A DNA stretch of 64,000 nucleotides from GCA-003244245 sp963823755 (GCA_963823755.1 CAWGMP010000016.1:62001-126000), one strand, 5' to 3'; positions 9,053 to 18,179 are shown, counted from the first letter of the stretch. Notes: generated by a model not told the origin, from the letters alone. Program-made: numbers and translations.

Positions 9053-9198
9053 CCTGGGTGGGCTTGGTCCTGCTCACCCTGGCCGGTTTCATGCTCGGCG
9101 GCGTGGTCTCCGCCTGGCGGAGGTCACAGCTGCTGGCCGGGGTGCTCGCGATCGGAGCCGCGCTGGCCACCGCCGGCGGGATCGCCTGGTTGCTGTGA
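9049..9198 (+). CDS. Very small two-helix membrane protein in the his operon
   Basis: A 49-residue product starting at ATG 9049, overlapping the hisB stop by four bases and ending in a GTGA overlap with the next gene. It has two hydrophobic stretches, LVLLTLAGFMLGGVV and LLAGVLAIGAALATAGGIA, separated by a short basic turn WRRSQ, so it probably spans the membrane twice. I do not recognise a family and no function can be given. The perfect overlaps on both sides are the main evidence that it is translated. Confidence 0.7.
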   Translation: MTWVGLVLLTLAGFMLGGVVSAWRRSQLLAGVLAIGAALATAGGIAWLL

Positions 9199-10553
9199 CC
9201 AGGCGGGTGGTGGTCGTCGGCGCCGACGCGACCGGGATGAGCGCGGCCTCGCAGGCCCTTCGGCGCGCAGGCCGGGATGCGCTGCAGGTGGTGGCCTTCG
9301 AGCGTGGCCGCCACGTGTCGTACTCGGCGTGCGGCATTCCGTACTGGGTGGCAGGTGACGTCGAGGGCGCGGACGCGTTGGTGGCGCGCAGCGCAGCCGC
9401 GCACCGAGCCAACGGGATCGATCTGCGGATCCGTACCGAGGTCACCGAGATCGACCTGGACCGCAACACCGTGACCGCCGTAGAGCTCGGCAGTGCAGTG
9501 ACCTACCAGGTTCGTTTCGACGATCTGGTGCTCGCCACCGGTGCAGTGCCGGTGCGCCCTGACCTTCCTGGAGTGGACGCACCGGGCGTGTACGGCGTGC
9601 AGACCCTCGACGACGGCGCCGCTGTGCTGGCCGGCTTGGCTGGGCGGCCGCGTCGGGCGGTCGTCGTCGGCGGCGGCTATATCGGTATCGAGATGGCCGA
9701 GGCGTTGGTCCGCCGCGACTTGGCGGTCACGCTGGTGGACCGGGCTGCGGAGCCGATGATCACCCTCGACCCGGACATGGGCGCCCTGGTGCGCGTAGCG
9801 ATGGAGGGGATGGGGATCACGGTGCTCACCGGCACCGCCGTGACCGGGTTCGAGACCGGTCCCGACGGCCGGGTATCCGCCGTGGTCACCGGGGGCGGGA
9901 CGCTCTCGGCGGACCTCGTCGTGCTGGGGCTGGGCGTGCGGCCGGCCACCGAACTGGTTCGGGCAGCCGGGCTACCGCTGGGTGAGCACGGCGGGGTGCT
10001 GACCGATCTGCGGATGAGAGTGCCGGGCCACGACGGGGTGTGGGCCGGCGGCGACTGCGTCGAGGTGCTGCATCGCATCTCGCAGCGTCGCGTGCACGTG
10101 GCGTTGGGCACCCACGCCAACAAGCATGGTCGGGTGATCGGGACGAACGTCGGTGGTGGCTACGCGACCTTTCCCGGTGTCGTCGGCACCGCGGTCAGCA
10201 AGGTCTGCGACCTCGAGGTCGGCCGGACCGGACTGCTGGAGGCCGAGGCGTGGTCCGCGGGTTTCCAGCCGGTGAGCGTGACGGTGCGGTCCACCACCCG
10301 GGCCGGCTACTTCCCGGGTGCCGCCCCGATCACCGTCAAGATCATCGCCGAGCGCGGCACCGGGCGGCTGCTCGGGGCGCAGCTCGTCGGCCGGGAGGGC
10401 TCGGGCAAGCGGGTGGACGTGTGCGCGGTCGCGCTGTGGAACGAGATGACCGTCGAGGAGATGACCGGCCTGGACCTCGGCTACGCGCCACCGTTCTCGC
10501 CGGTCTGGGATCCCGTGCTCGTGGCTGCCCGCAAGGCCGCCGCCGCGGTCTGA
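9195..10553 (+). CDS. FAD-dependent NAD(P)H oxidoreductase (CoA-disulfide reductase/NADH oxidase type)
   Basis: A 452-residue class III pyridine nucleotide-disulfide oxidoreductase. The N-terminal FAD site VVVVGADATGMSAASQ is followed by the single redox cysteine in SYSACGIPYW, the arrangement of CoA-disulfide reductases and NADH oxidases. A second nucleotide site VVVGGGYIGIEMAE binds NAD(P)H. WAGGDC closes the FAD domain, and the C-terminus LGYAPPFSPVWDPVLVAA is the dimerisation domain. It is not a histidine enzyme but is tightly embedded in the his operon, with overlaps on the upstream side. The true substrate (CoA disulfide, oxygen, another thiol) cannot be told from sequence. Confidence 0.85.
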   Translation: MTRRVVVVGADATGMSAASQALRRAGRDALQVVAFERGRHVSYSACGIPYWVAGDVEGADALVARSAAAHRANGIDLRIRTEVTEIDLDRNTVTAVELGSAVTYQVRFDDLVLATGAVPVRPDLPGVDAPGVYGVQTLDDGAAVLAGLAGRPRRAVVVGGGYIGIEMAEALVRRDLAVTLVDRAAEPMITLDPDMGALVRVAMEGMGITVLTGTAVTGFETGPDGRVSAVVTGGGTLSADLVVLGLGVRPATELVRAAGLPLGEHGGVLTDLRMRVPGHDGVWAGGDCVEVLHRISQRRVHVALGTHANKHGRVIGTNVGGGYATFPGVVGTAVSKVCDLEVGRTGLLEAEAWSAGFQPVSVTVRSTTRAGYFPGAAPITVKIIAERGTGRLLGAQLVGREGSGKRVDVCAVALWNEMTVEEMTGLDLGYAPPFSPVWDPVLVAARKAAAAV

Positions 10554-10581
10554 ACAGCTCGGTGCGTGCGAAGCTGGTGTC

Positions 10582-11211
10582 GTGATACGCGTCGTGGTGC
10601 TGGATTACGGGTCGGGGAATCTGCGCTCCGTGCAACGAGCGCTGCGGCGGACCGGCGTGGAAGTGGCGGTGAGCGCTGATGTCGATGCTGCGCTGAGCGC
10701 CGACGGGTTGGTGGTGCCCGGGGTCGGCGCCTTCGCCGCGTGCATGGCTGGGCTTCGTTCGGTGCGCGGTGACCGGATCATCGGCCGCCGGCTGGCCGGC
10801 GGCCGCCCGGTACTGGGCATCTGCGTGGGGATGCAGGTGTTGTTCAGCCGCGGTGTCGAGCACGGAGTGCAGACCGCTGGTTGCGACGAGTGGCCCGGGA
10901 CCGTGGAGCGGTTGACGGCTGACGTGCTGCCGCACATGGGGTGGAACACCGTGGCACCGCCGGTGGGTTCGCAGCTGTTCGCCGGCCTCGATCCGGACGC
11001 CCGCTTCTATTTCGTGCACTCCTATGCTGCCCGCCGCTGGGAGCTGGACAACTCAGAGCCGCTGGCGCCCCCAGTGGTGACGTGGGCCGAGCACGGCGAG
11101 CCGTTCGTCGCCGCAGTGGAGAACGGATCGCTGTGGGCCACTCAGTTCCACCCGGAGAAGTCCGGTGACGCCGGTGCACGGTTGCTGCGCAACTGGATCG
11201 CGACGCTGTAG
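10582..11211 (+). CDS. hisH: Imidazole glycerol phosphate synthase, glutaminase subunit HisH
   Basis: Class I glutamine amidotransferase that supplies ammonia to HisF. The 209-residue protein has the oxyanion region VVPGVGAF, the nucleophile elbow GICVGMQ with its cysteine, and the His-Glu pair in QFHPEKSG. The GTG start gives MIRVVVLDYGSGNLRSV, matching the family N-terminus. It lies 28 bp after the flavoprotein gene and 29 bp before hisA. Confidence 0.95.
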   Translation: MIRVVVLDYGSGNLRSVQRALRRTGVEVAVSADVDAALSADGLVVPGVGAFAACMAGLRSVRGDRIIGRRLAGGRPVLGICVGMQVLFSRGVEHGVQTAGCDEWPGTVERLTADVLPHMGWNTVAPPVGSQLFAGLDPDARFYFVHSYAARRWELDNSEPLAPPVVTWAEHGEPFVAAVENGSLWATQFHPEKSGDAGARLLRNWIATL

Positions 11212-11240
11212 CCGACGCGCAGACCGCCTAGGCTGGGGCG

Positions 11241-11972
11241 GTGAGTTTCGTGCTGCTGCCCGCGGTGGATGTTGCCGGTGGCCGGACTGTCCGCCTCACC
11301 CAGGGCGAAGCCGGCACCGAGACGTGTTACGGCGACCCGGTTGAGTCCGCCCTGGCCTGGCAGGCCGACGGCGCCGAATGGGTTCACCTGGTCGACTTGG
11401 ACGCGGCGTTCGGTCGCGGCTCCAATGCCGAGCTGCTCGCCGAGGTCGTCGGCAGGCTGGACATCGCGGTGGAGCTTTCCGGCGGTATCCGCGACGACGT
11501 GTCGCTGCAGCGGGCGCTGGCCACCGGCTGCGCCCGGGTGAACCTGGGCACCGCCGCGATAGAGGACCCGGACTGGTGCCGTGCAGTGATCGCTGAGCAC
11601 GGCGAGCAGATCGCGGTGGGGCTCGACGTGCGGATCATCGACGGGCAGCACATCCTCGCCGCGCGGGGCTGGACCGCGTCTGGGGGCGATCTCTGGGAGG
11701 TGCTCGAGCGCCTGGACAGCGACGGCTGCCCGCGCTACGTGGTCACCGATGTCACCAAGGACGGCACGCTGCGCGGACCGAACCTGGACCTGCTGCGCGC
11801 GGTCTGTGCCCGGACGGAGGCTCCGGTGATCGCCTCGGGCGGGGTCTCGGGGGTAGGCGACGTGGCTGCCCTGGCTGCGCTGGCCGCCGACGGCGTGGAG
11901 GGCGCGATCATCGGCAAGGCGCTCTACACCGGGGCGCTCACCCTGCCGGACGCCTTGGCCGCCGCCCGCTGA
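11241..11972 (+). CDS. priA: Phosphoribosyl isomerase A (HisA/PriA)
   Basis: A 243-residue (beta-alpha)8 enzyme. It isomerises ProFAR to PRFAR in histidine synthesis and, in actinobacteria that lack a separate trpF, also isomerises phosphoribosylanthranilate for tryptophan. The N-terminus LLPAVDVAGGRTVRLTQGEAG has the first catalytic Asp, and VTDVTKDGTLRGPN has the second. No trpF is seen in the trp cluster here, which agrees with the dual role. It begins with GTG after a 29-bp gap. Confidence 0.93.
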   Translation: MSFVLLPAVDVAGGRTVRLTQGEAGTETCYGDPVESALAWQADGAEWVHLVDLDAAFGRGSNAELLAEVVGRLDIAVELSGGIRDDVSLQRALATGCARVNLGTAAIEDPDWCRAVIAEHGEQIAVGLDVRIIDGQHILAARGWTASGGDLWEVLERLDSDGCPRYVVTDVTKDGTLRGPNLDLLRAVCARTEAPVIASGGVSGVGDVAALAALAADGVEGAIIGKALYTGALTLPDALAAAR

Positions 11973-12065
11973 CCCCTTGACACTCCCGCGGGTCGGGCTG
12001 TCAGCAGGGTTGTGCCGGTATCCCGTGCCGGACGCCGTGCGGATCTCTGCGCATAGGCTGGATGG

Positions 12066-12839
12066 ATGGCCGTTGCCGTACGCGTGATCCCGTGCCTGGA
12101 CGTCGATGCAGGCCGGGTGGTCAAAGGGGTGAACTTCACCGCACTGCGAGACGCCGGCGATCCGGTTGAGCTCGCCACCGCCTATGACGCGCAGGGTGCT
12201 GACGAGCTGACGTTCCTGGACATCACGGCCTCCTCGACGGATCGGGAGACGACCTATGACGTCGTCCGCCGCACCGCGGAGTGCGTTTTCATCCCGCTCA
12301 CCGTCGGCGGGGGGATCCGCGAAGTGGCCGATGTGGACCGCCTGCTGCGGGCCGGTGCGGACAAGGTGAGCATCAACACCGCCGCGGTGGCCCGACCCGA
12401 GCTGCTGCGCGAGGCCGGTCGCCGTTTCGGTGCGCAATGCATCGTGCTGTCGGTGGATGCCCGGCGGGTACCACCCGGGCATCCACCGACCCCCTCCGGC
12501 TTCGAGGTGACCACCCACGGAGGACGGCGCGGCACCGGGATCGACGCGGTGGCGTGGGCCGCCCGCGGCCAGCAGTTGGGTGTCGGGGAGATCCTGCTCA
12601 ACTCGATGGACGCCGACGGCACCAAAACCGGCTTCGACATCGAGATGATCTCCGCTGTGCGGGCCGTCGTGACCGTCCCGGTGATCGCCAGTGGGGGAGC
12701 GGGCGAGGTGGGGCATTTCCCGCCCGCGGTGGTGGCCGGGGCCGACGCGGTGCTCGCCGCCAGCGTCTTCCACTTCGGACAGCTGCGGATCGGTGAGGTC
12801 AAGGACGGCCTGCGCCAGGCCGGGGTGACGGTGCGGTGA
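12066..12839 (+). CDS. hisF: Imidazole glycerol phosphate synthase, cyclase subunit HisF
   Basis: Forms imidazole glycerol phosphate and AICAR from PRFAR using ammonia from HisH. The 257-residue barrel has RVIPCLDVDAGRVVKGVNF with catalytic Asp near the N-terminus, LTVGGGIR, and LLNSMDADGTKTGFD with the second Asp. It is separated from hisA by 93 bp with no clear hairpin. The last four bases overlap the hisI start (GTGA). Confidence 0.95.
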   Translation: MAVAVRVIPCLDVDAGRVVKGVNFTALRDAGDPVELATAYDAQGADELTFLDITASSTDRETTYDVVRRTAECVFIPLTVGGGIREVADVDRLLRAGADKVSINTAAVARPELLREAGRRFGAQCIVLSVDARRVPPGHPPTPSGFEVTTHGGRRGTGIDAVAWAARGQQLGVGEILLNSMDADGTKTGFDIEMISAVRAVVTVPVIASGGAGEVGHFPPAVVAGADAVLAASVFHFGQLRIGEVKDGLRQAGVTVR

Positions 12840-13180
12840 GCGGGCTGGAGCCGGCGATCGCTGAGCAGCTCACCCGCAACGCCGACGGGCTGGTGTGCGC
12901 CGTCGTGCAGCAGCGCGGCACGGGTGAGGTGCTGATGGTGGCCTGGATGGACGACGAGGCGCTGCACCGCACGCTGACCACAGGCAGGGCCACCTATTGG
13001 TCCCGCAGCAGGCAGGCCTATTGGGTCAAAGGCGAGACCTCCGGGCACACCCAGCATGTGCACGAGGTGCGGCTGGACTGCGATGGCGATGCTCTGTTGC
13101 TCGTCGTCGACCAGGTCGGCCCCGCCTGCCACGAGGGCACACCGACCTGTTTTAGCAGGTCAGTGCTCGTGAGTGGGTAA
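12836..13180 (+). CDS. hisI: Phosphoribosyl-AMP cyclohydrolase HisI
   Basis: Opens the adenine ring of phosphoribosyl-AMP, the third histidine step. The 114-residue single-domain form contains MVAWMDDEAL, TYWSRSRQAYWVKGETSGH and the metal-binding DCDGDALLL with a downstream ACHEG and CF pair. The last residues LVSG and the TAA stop are encoded by the left arm of a 22-bp palindrome. The separate phosphoribosyl-ATP pyrophosphatase (hisE) is not in the window. Confidence 0.94.
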   Translation: MSGLEPAIAEQLTRNADGLVCAVVQQRGTGEVLMVAWMDDEALHRTLTTGRATYWSRSRQAYWVKGETSGHTQHVHEVRLDCDGDALLLVVDQVGPACHEGTPTCFSRSVLVSG

Positions 13181-13211
13181 CAGTGTTAGAACACTGTTAC
13201 CCACTCACGAG
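13166..13211. terminator. 22-bp perfect palindrome covering both convergent stop codons
   Basis: Arms 13166-13187 and 13190-13211 are exactly complementary around AG. The left arm encodes the end of HisI and the right arm, on the other strand, encodes the end of the TetR protein, so both proteins finish with LVSG and TAA. It would form a strong hairpin in either transcript. There is no T-run, so it is either a factor-aided bidirectional terminator or an inserted palindromic repeat. Confidence 0.7.
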
Positions 13212-13811
13212 TGGGCCGGTGAGGTACCGCTGCAGGTTCGGGGCGATGGCCGCGACGATCGTGTCGGGGTCGGCGGAAGCGAGTGGCTCGAGGCGGATCA
13301 CATAGCGCACCATCGCCAGCCCCACGACCTGAGTGCCGCACAGCGCTGCGCGCAGCTCGACCTGGTCCGGAGCTAGCGCACCGACGACCCGACCGAAGAT
13401 CACGCGCCCGACGAACTCGCGCATCATCCGAGCGGCTTGCTCATGGCTGGCCACGCTGCGCACCAGCGCGGTCAGCGCACCACCGCCATTGGTGTCCCAG
13501 ACCGAGAGGAAGGTGCGCAGGATCCGTGCGGCGGCCTGCTCAGGATCCCCGGCGAGGACCCGGGAGACGACCTCCACAGGGTCGATCGGGATCTCCAATG
13601 CCGCGACGAACAGCCCGTCCTTGCCGCCGAACCAGTGGTTGACCATCGCGGCGTCCACCCCAGCTCGTTGGGCGATGGTGCGCACGGTGGCGCCGTCGAA
13701 GCCGCGCTCGGTGAACTCCACTCTGGCGGCGTCGAGCAGCGCGCCCCTGGTGTTCTCACCGGCAGGACGGCGCCCTCGGGGACGGGGCTGTCTGCTGTGC
13801 TCGTCCGCCAC
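13197..13811 (-). CDS. TetR/AcrR-family transcriptional regulator
   Basis: A 204-residue repressor-type protein. The N-terminal helix-turn-helix is recognised by LLDAARVEFTERGFDGATVR, then AQRAGVDAAMVNHWFGGK and the typical DGLFVAAL. The remaining helices form the ligand domain, whose ligand is unknown. GTG 13811 was chosen because AAGGAG lies 6 nt upstream; a TTG two codons earlier touches that site and is unlikely. It is convergent with hisI and divergent from trpE across about 80 bp, so it could affect trpE or an unlinked target; no operator was identified. Confidence 0.85.
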   Translation of the reverse strand: MADEHSRQPRPRGRRPAGENTRGALLDAARVEFTERGFDGATVRTIAQRAGVDAAMVNHWFGGKDGLFVAALEIPIDPVEVVSRVLAGDPEQAAARILRTFLSVWDTNGGGALTALVRSVASHEQAARMMREFVGRVIFGRVVGALAPDQVELRAALCGTQVVGLAMVRYVIRLEPLASADPDTIVAAIAPNLQRYLTGPLVSG

Positions 13812-13890
13812 TCCCAACTCCTTATTTCAACAATGGATGAAAAAATATGCCCGAACCACACGAGGAGTCAACGGCGGGCACAATGGTTCC

Positions 13891-15453
13891 ATGGTCAGCA
13901 TCTCCGACACCGGTAGCGGACAATTGCAGCCAAGCAGGGAGAGGTTCCGGGCCCTGGCGACGGATCGCCGGGTGGTCCCGGTGACCCGGACGCTGCTCGC
14001 CGATGGTGAGACCCCGCTGGGGGTGTACCGCAAGCTGGCCCAAGGCAAGCCGGGAACCTTTCTTCTAGAGTCAGCGGAGAATAATTCGTCCTGGTCGCGC
14101 TGGTCCTTCGTGGTGGTCCACAGCGCTGCCACGCTCACCGAGTCCGACGGTCGCACGGTCTGGCACGGGAATCCGCCGGTGGGGCTTCCCGGGGTGGAGG
14201 GGTCGTGGGAGGGCACCCCGCTGGAGGCGTTGCGGCAGACCGTGGCGGCACTGCATACCGAGTCGCTGCCCGGCCTGCCCCCGCTCACCGGCGGGATGGT
14301 CGGCTACCTCGGTTACGACGCGGTCCGGCGATGGGAACGGCTGCCTGACCTGGCGGTCGACGACCTGCAGGTGCCTGAGCTGGTGATGCTGCTGGCCACC
14401 GACCTCGCCGCGCTGGACCACCACGAGGGCACTGTCACCCTGATTGCCAACGCGATCAACTGGGACGATTCCCCCGCCCGCGTCGACGAGGCCTACGACG
14501 ACGCCGTGGCCCGGCTGGATGCGATGGTCGCGAAGCTGTGCACGCCGACGCCGGCCAGCGCAGCGGTATTCACCTGCCCGACCCCGGAGTTCGTGCGGCG
14601 GCGCAGCCCGCAGCAGCACCACGCTGCGGTCGAGGCTGCCAAGGAGGCGATCCGCGCCGGCGAGGCCTTCCAGGTGGTGGTGTCCCAGCGCTTCGAGATC
14701 GCCACCGACGCCGACCCGCTGGACATCTACCGGGTGCTGCGCACCACCAACCCCAGCCCGTACATGTACCTGCTCATCCTGGAGGACTTCAGCATCGTCG
14801 GCTGCAGCCCCGAGTCCCTGGTGACGGTGCGAGACGGGAAGGTCACCACCCACCCGATCGCCGGCACCCGTCCCCGCGGCGCCGACCCGGACGAGGACTG
14901 CTGGTTGGAGAAGGACCTGATGGTCGACGAGAAGGAGCGCGCTGAGCATCTCATGCTGGTCGACCTCGGTCGCAACGACGTCGGCCGGGTGTGCCGGCCC
15001 GGCTCAGTACATGTCACCGACTTCTTCCGGGTCGAGCGCTACAGCCACGTGATGCACCTGGTCTCCACGGTCACCGGTGAGCTGGCGCCGGGATGCACCG
15101 CATTCGACGCGGTGGCTGCCTGCTTCCCCGCCGGGACGCTGTCCGGGGCACCCAAGCCGCGAGCGATGGAGCTGATCGAGGAGCTCGAGCCCACTCGACG
15201 GGGGGTGTACGGGGGAGTGGTCGGCTACCTGGACTTTGCCGGAGACGCCGACACCGCGATCGCCATCCGCACCGCGATGGTCCGCAACGGGGTGGCCTAC
15301 GTCCAAGCCGGTGGGGGGATCGTCGCAGACTCCGATCCGGTAGCCGAGGACACCGAATGCCTGAACAAGGCCGGCGTGGTGCTGGCCGCTATCGCCGCCG
15401 CGGGCACCTTGCGGCTGGCCACCGGAGAACCGGCCGGGTTGCTGCGTGCCTGA
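13891..15453 (+). CDS. trpE: Anthranilate synthase component I TrpE
   Basis: Makes anthranilate from chorismate with a partner glutaminase (trpG not in the window). The 520-residue product has the N-terminal feedback site FLLESAEN, the C-terminal chorismate-binding domain with PYMYLLILEDF, SPESLVTV, HPIAGTRPRG, GRNDVGRV and FPAGTLSGAPK, and an ending typical of TrpE. The first long conserved region fits ATG 13891. I found no leader peptide with tandem Trp codons in the short region upstream, so attenuation is not evident. The stop overlaps the start of the membrane protein gene. Confidence 0.94.
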   Translation: MVSISDTGSGQLQPSRERFRALATDRRVVPVTRTLLADGETPLGVYRKLAQGKPGTFLLESAENNSSWSRWSFVVVHSAATLTESDGRTVWHGNPPVGLPGVEGSWEGTPLEALRQTVAALHTESLPGLPPLTGGMVGYLGYDAVRRWERLPDLAVDDLQVPELVMLLATDLAALDHHEGTVTLIANAINWDDSPARVDEAYDDAVARLDAMVAKLCTPTPASAAVFTCPTPEFVRRRSPQQHHAAVEAAKEAIRAGEAFQVVVSQRFEIATDADPLDIYRVLRTTNPSPYMYLLILEDFSIVGCSPESLVTVRDGKVTTHPIAGTRPRGADPDEDCWLEKDLMVDEKERAEHLMLVDLGRNDVGRVCRPGSVHVTDFFRVERYSHVMHLVSTVTGELAPGCTAFDAVAACFPAGTLSGAPKPRAMELIEELEPTRRGVYGGVVGYLDFAGDADTAIAIRTAMVRNGVAYVQAGGGIVADSDPVAEDTECLNKAGVVLAAIAAAGTLRLATGEPAGLLRA

Positions 15454-16042
15454 ACGTGATCTGTCGCGCAGGGCCCTTGCCGCCACCATCGTGGCGCTGA
15501 TCGCGGCCTCGGCGATGCTCGGCGGCGCAGCGATGCTCGGTTGGGCGCAGGTCGATGCCCAGGTGCCGCTGCGCGGGATCGTCCAGGTGCAGGTGGCCGG
15601 ATCTGCGGTGCTGCCCGCACTGGGCCCGCTGGCGCTGCTCGCACTCGCCGCGGTAGCCGCAGTGCTGGCGACCGGGGGGTGGGCGCGAGGACTGCTCGGA
15701 GCATTGTTGCTGGTCGTGTCGGTGCTGCCGACTATCGGTGCGCTACGAGTGGCCGACGCGCGGTGGCTCACCACCGCAGCGATGTCCGCGGTGGAGCTGC
15801 CCGCACGGTCGGTCCCGGTCGACCCGGCTGGGGTGTTGTTCGTGGGGCCGGCGCTGGCTGCGGGAGGGGCGGCGCTGCTCGTCGCGGCCGGTGCCGTCCT
15901 GGTGTTGCGGGGTTACTGGATGCCGCGGCTGGGTAGCCGTTACCAGGCGCCGACGGGCCGCCCGAACAGTTCCTATCAGGTTACGCTGGACGGACGGCTT
16001 TGGGAGCAGATGGATGCCGGCGAGGACCCCACTGCATCGTGA
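15446..16042 (+). CDS. Tryptophan biosynthesis-associated membrane protein
   Basis: A 198-residue protein with four likely membrane helices (about residues 10-32, 50-76, 80-96 and 128-152) and a polar C-terminal tail that includes SRYQAPTGRP. Its place between trpE and trpC, with an 8-bp overlap of trpE, matches the conserved membrane protein found in the trp cluster of mycobacteria and relatives. The role is unknown. GTG 15446 is the likely start. Confidence 0.85.
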   Translation: MPERDLSRRALAATIVALIAASAMLGGAAMLGWAQVDAQVPLRGIVQVQVAGSAVLPALGPLALLALAAVAAVLATGGWARGLLGALLLVVSVLPTIGALRVADARWLTTAAMSAVELPARSVPVDPAGVLFVGPALAAGGAALLVAAGAVLVLRGYWMPRLGSRYQAPTGRPNSSYQVTLDGRLWEQMDAGEDPTAS

Positions 16043-16121
16043 CACCCCCGGTGACGGGGCGCCGACCAGGCCGGAGCTAGCATCGGTATCTGGCTGTGCA
16101 GGGGGTTGGAAGGGGAGAGGC

Positions 16122-16931
16122 TTGAGTGTCCTGGAGGCGATCCTCGAAGGGGTCAGAGCTGACCTCGCGGCCCGTGAAGCCGCCGTCGAATTCACTGAGA
16201 TCAAGCGGCGCGCCACCCGGGTGCCGGTCCCCCGAGATGCTGTGACGGCGTTGCGGGGCCCTGGGATCGGCGTCATCGCGGAGGTGAAGCGCCGCAGCCC
16301 GTCCCGTGGTCCGCTGGCCGATATCCCGGACCCGGCCGCGCTTGCCGCGGACTACGCCGCGGCCGGCGCGCGCATGATCAGTGTGTTGACTGAGGGCCGG
16401 AGGTTCGGCGGCTCGCTGGCCGACCTGGACGCGGTGCGTGCCGCGGTGGACCTCCCAGTGCTGCGCAAGGACTTCATCGTCAGTCCTTACCAGGTCCATG
16501 AGGCGCGGGCGCACGGCGCGGACGTGGTGCTGCTGATCGTCGCCGCGCTGGAGCAGAATGCGCTGGTGGCGTTGCTCGACCGGGTCGAGTCGCTGGGGAT
16601 GGCCGCACTGGTCGAGGTGCACACCGCCGAGGAAGCCGACCGTGCGTTGGAGGCCGGCGCGACACTGATCGGCGTCAATGCCCGCGACCTGCATACCTTG
16701 GACGTGAACCCCGACGTCTTCAGCAAGATCGCGCCGGGGCTGCCGGGTGAGGTGCTGCGCGTCGCTGAGTCCGGGGTGCGCGGCCCAGCGGATCTGATGG
16801 CCTACGCCGGTGCGGGTGCCGACGCGGTGCTCGTCGGTGAGGGGCTGGTGACCAGTGGTGACCCCAAGGCCGCGGTCATCCAGCTGGTCACCGCCGGGTC
16901 ACACCCAGCCTGCCCCAAGCCGGCCCGGTGA
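16122..16931 (+). CDS. trpC: Indole-3-glycerol phosphate synthase TrpC
   Basis: Closes the indole ring from carboxyphenylamino-deoxyribulose phosphate. The 269-residue barrel contains VIAEVKRRSPSRG, PVLRKDFIVSPYQVHEARA, LIGVNARDLHTLDVN and VAESGVRG. TTG 16122 was chosen: AGGGGAGAGG lies just upstream, and the translation from there (SVLEAILEGVRADLAAREA) begins as in mycobacterial TrpC. The stop overlaps GTG of trpB. Confidence 0.93.
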   Translation: MSVLEAILEGVRADLAAREAAVEFTEIKRRATRVPVPRDAVTALRGPGIGVIAEVKRRSPSRGPLADIPDPAALAADYAAAGARMISVLTEGRRFGGSLADLDAVRAAVDLPVLRKDFIVSPYQVHEARAHGADVVLLIVAALEQNALVALLDRVESLGMAALVEVHTAEEADRALEAGATLIGVNARDLHTLDVNPDVFSKIAPGLPGEVLRVAESGVRGPADLMAYAGAGADAVLVGEGLVTSGDPKAAVIQLVTAGSHPACPKPAR

Positions 16932-18179
16932 GTGGGATGGTCGGTATCCAGCCCGTTGAGTCCACTGGCGTGCCTGACGCTGCCCAGCCTGATTCCCGCG
17001 GTCACTTCGGCCGTTACGGCGGCCGGTTCGTGCCCGAAGCGCTCATCAAAGCTCTCGACGAGCTGCACTGCGTGCTATGCCGAGGCGCGGGTGGACCCGG
17101 AGTTCACCGCTCGGCTCAACGGCCTGCTCGCCGACTACACCGGCCGACCCTCGCCGATCACCGAGGTGCCCAGGCTGTCCGAGCACGCCGGTGGAGCGCG
17201 GATCGTGCTCAAGCGCGAGGATCTCAACCACACCGGATCCCACAAGATCAACAATGTGTTGGGTCAGGCGTTGCTCACGAAACGGATGGGCAAACCGCGG
17301 GTGATCGCGGAGACCGGAGCGGGCCAGCACGGTGTCGCCACCGCGACCGCGTGCGCGCTGCTCGGGCTGGACTGCGTGATCTACATGGGTGAAGTGGATA
17401 CCCGACGCCAAGCGCTCAACGTCGCCCGGATGCGGCTGCTCGGTGCCGAGGTGGTGCCGGTGAAGACGGGATTCCGCACTCTCAAAGACGCCATCAACGA
17501 GGCGCTGCGGGACTGGGTGACCAACGTGGACACCACGCATTACCTGCTCGGCACGGTCGCCGGCCCACACCCGTTCCCAGTGATGGTGCGCGACTTCCAC
17601 CGGGTCATCGGGCTGGAAGCCCGCGAGCAGATGCTCGCCCGCTACGGCAGGTTGCCCGATGTAGTGGCCGCCTGCGTCGGTGGTGGCTCCAACGCGATCG
17701 GCATCTTTCACCCGTTCATCGACGACCCGGCAGTGCGCCTGGTCGGCTTCGAGGCCGCCGGTGACGGGGTGGATTCCGGGCGGCACGCCGCGACGCTGTC
17801 CGCAGGTGAACCCGGGATGCTCCATGGGGCCCTGTCGTACCTGCTGCAGGACTCCGACGGGCAGACCGTGGAGACGCACTCGATCTCGGCGGGCCTGGAC
17901 TATCCAGGAGTGGGACCCGAGCATTCCTGGCTCAAGGACACCGGGCGGGCCGAGTACCGGCCGATCACCGATACGCAGGCGATGGATGCCTTCCAGCTGC
18001 TGTCCCGCACCGAGGGGATCATTCCAGCGATCGAGTCGGCGCACGCGGTGGCCGGAGTCTTACGACTCGGGAAGGAGCTGGGGGAGAGCGCGTTGGTGCT
18101 GGTCAACCTGTCCGGCCGGGGTGACAAGGATGTGGACACCGCAGTGAAGTGGTTCGACCTGCTGGAGGGGGCTCAGTGA
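16928..18179 (+). pseudogene. trpB: Tryptophan synthase beta chain TrpB with a single-base frameshift
   Basis: PLP enzyme joining indole and serine to tryptophan. The first 48 codons from GTG 16928 read ...GHFGRYGGRFVPEALIKALDE, then the frame is lost. From about 17076 the next frame continues with YAEARVDPEF, the PLP-lysine segment HTGSHKINNVLGQALL, GGGSNAIGIFHPF and NLSGRGDKDVD to the end. Between TGC (17069-17071) and TAT (17076) lie four bases, GTGC, where three are expected, so one extra base explains the break. All active-site residues are otherwise present. Either trpB is inactive or this is a sequence error; intact flanking trpC and trpA favour error or a very recent mutation. Confidence 0.85.

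Noticed and set aside
13818..13890. trp attenuator or leader peptide before trpE
   Set aside because: The short region has no tandem Trp codons and no alternative hairpins that I can see.
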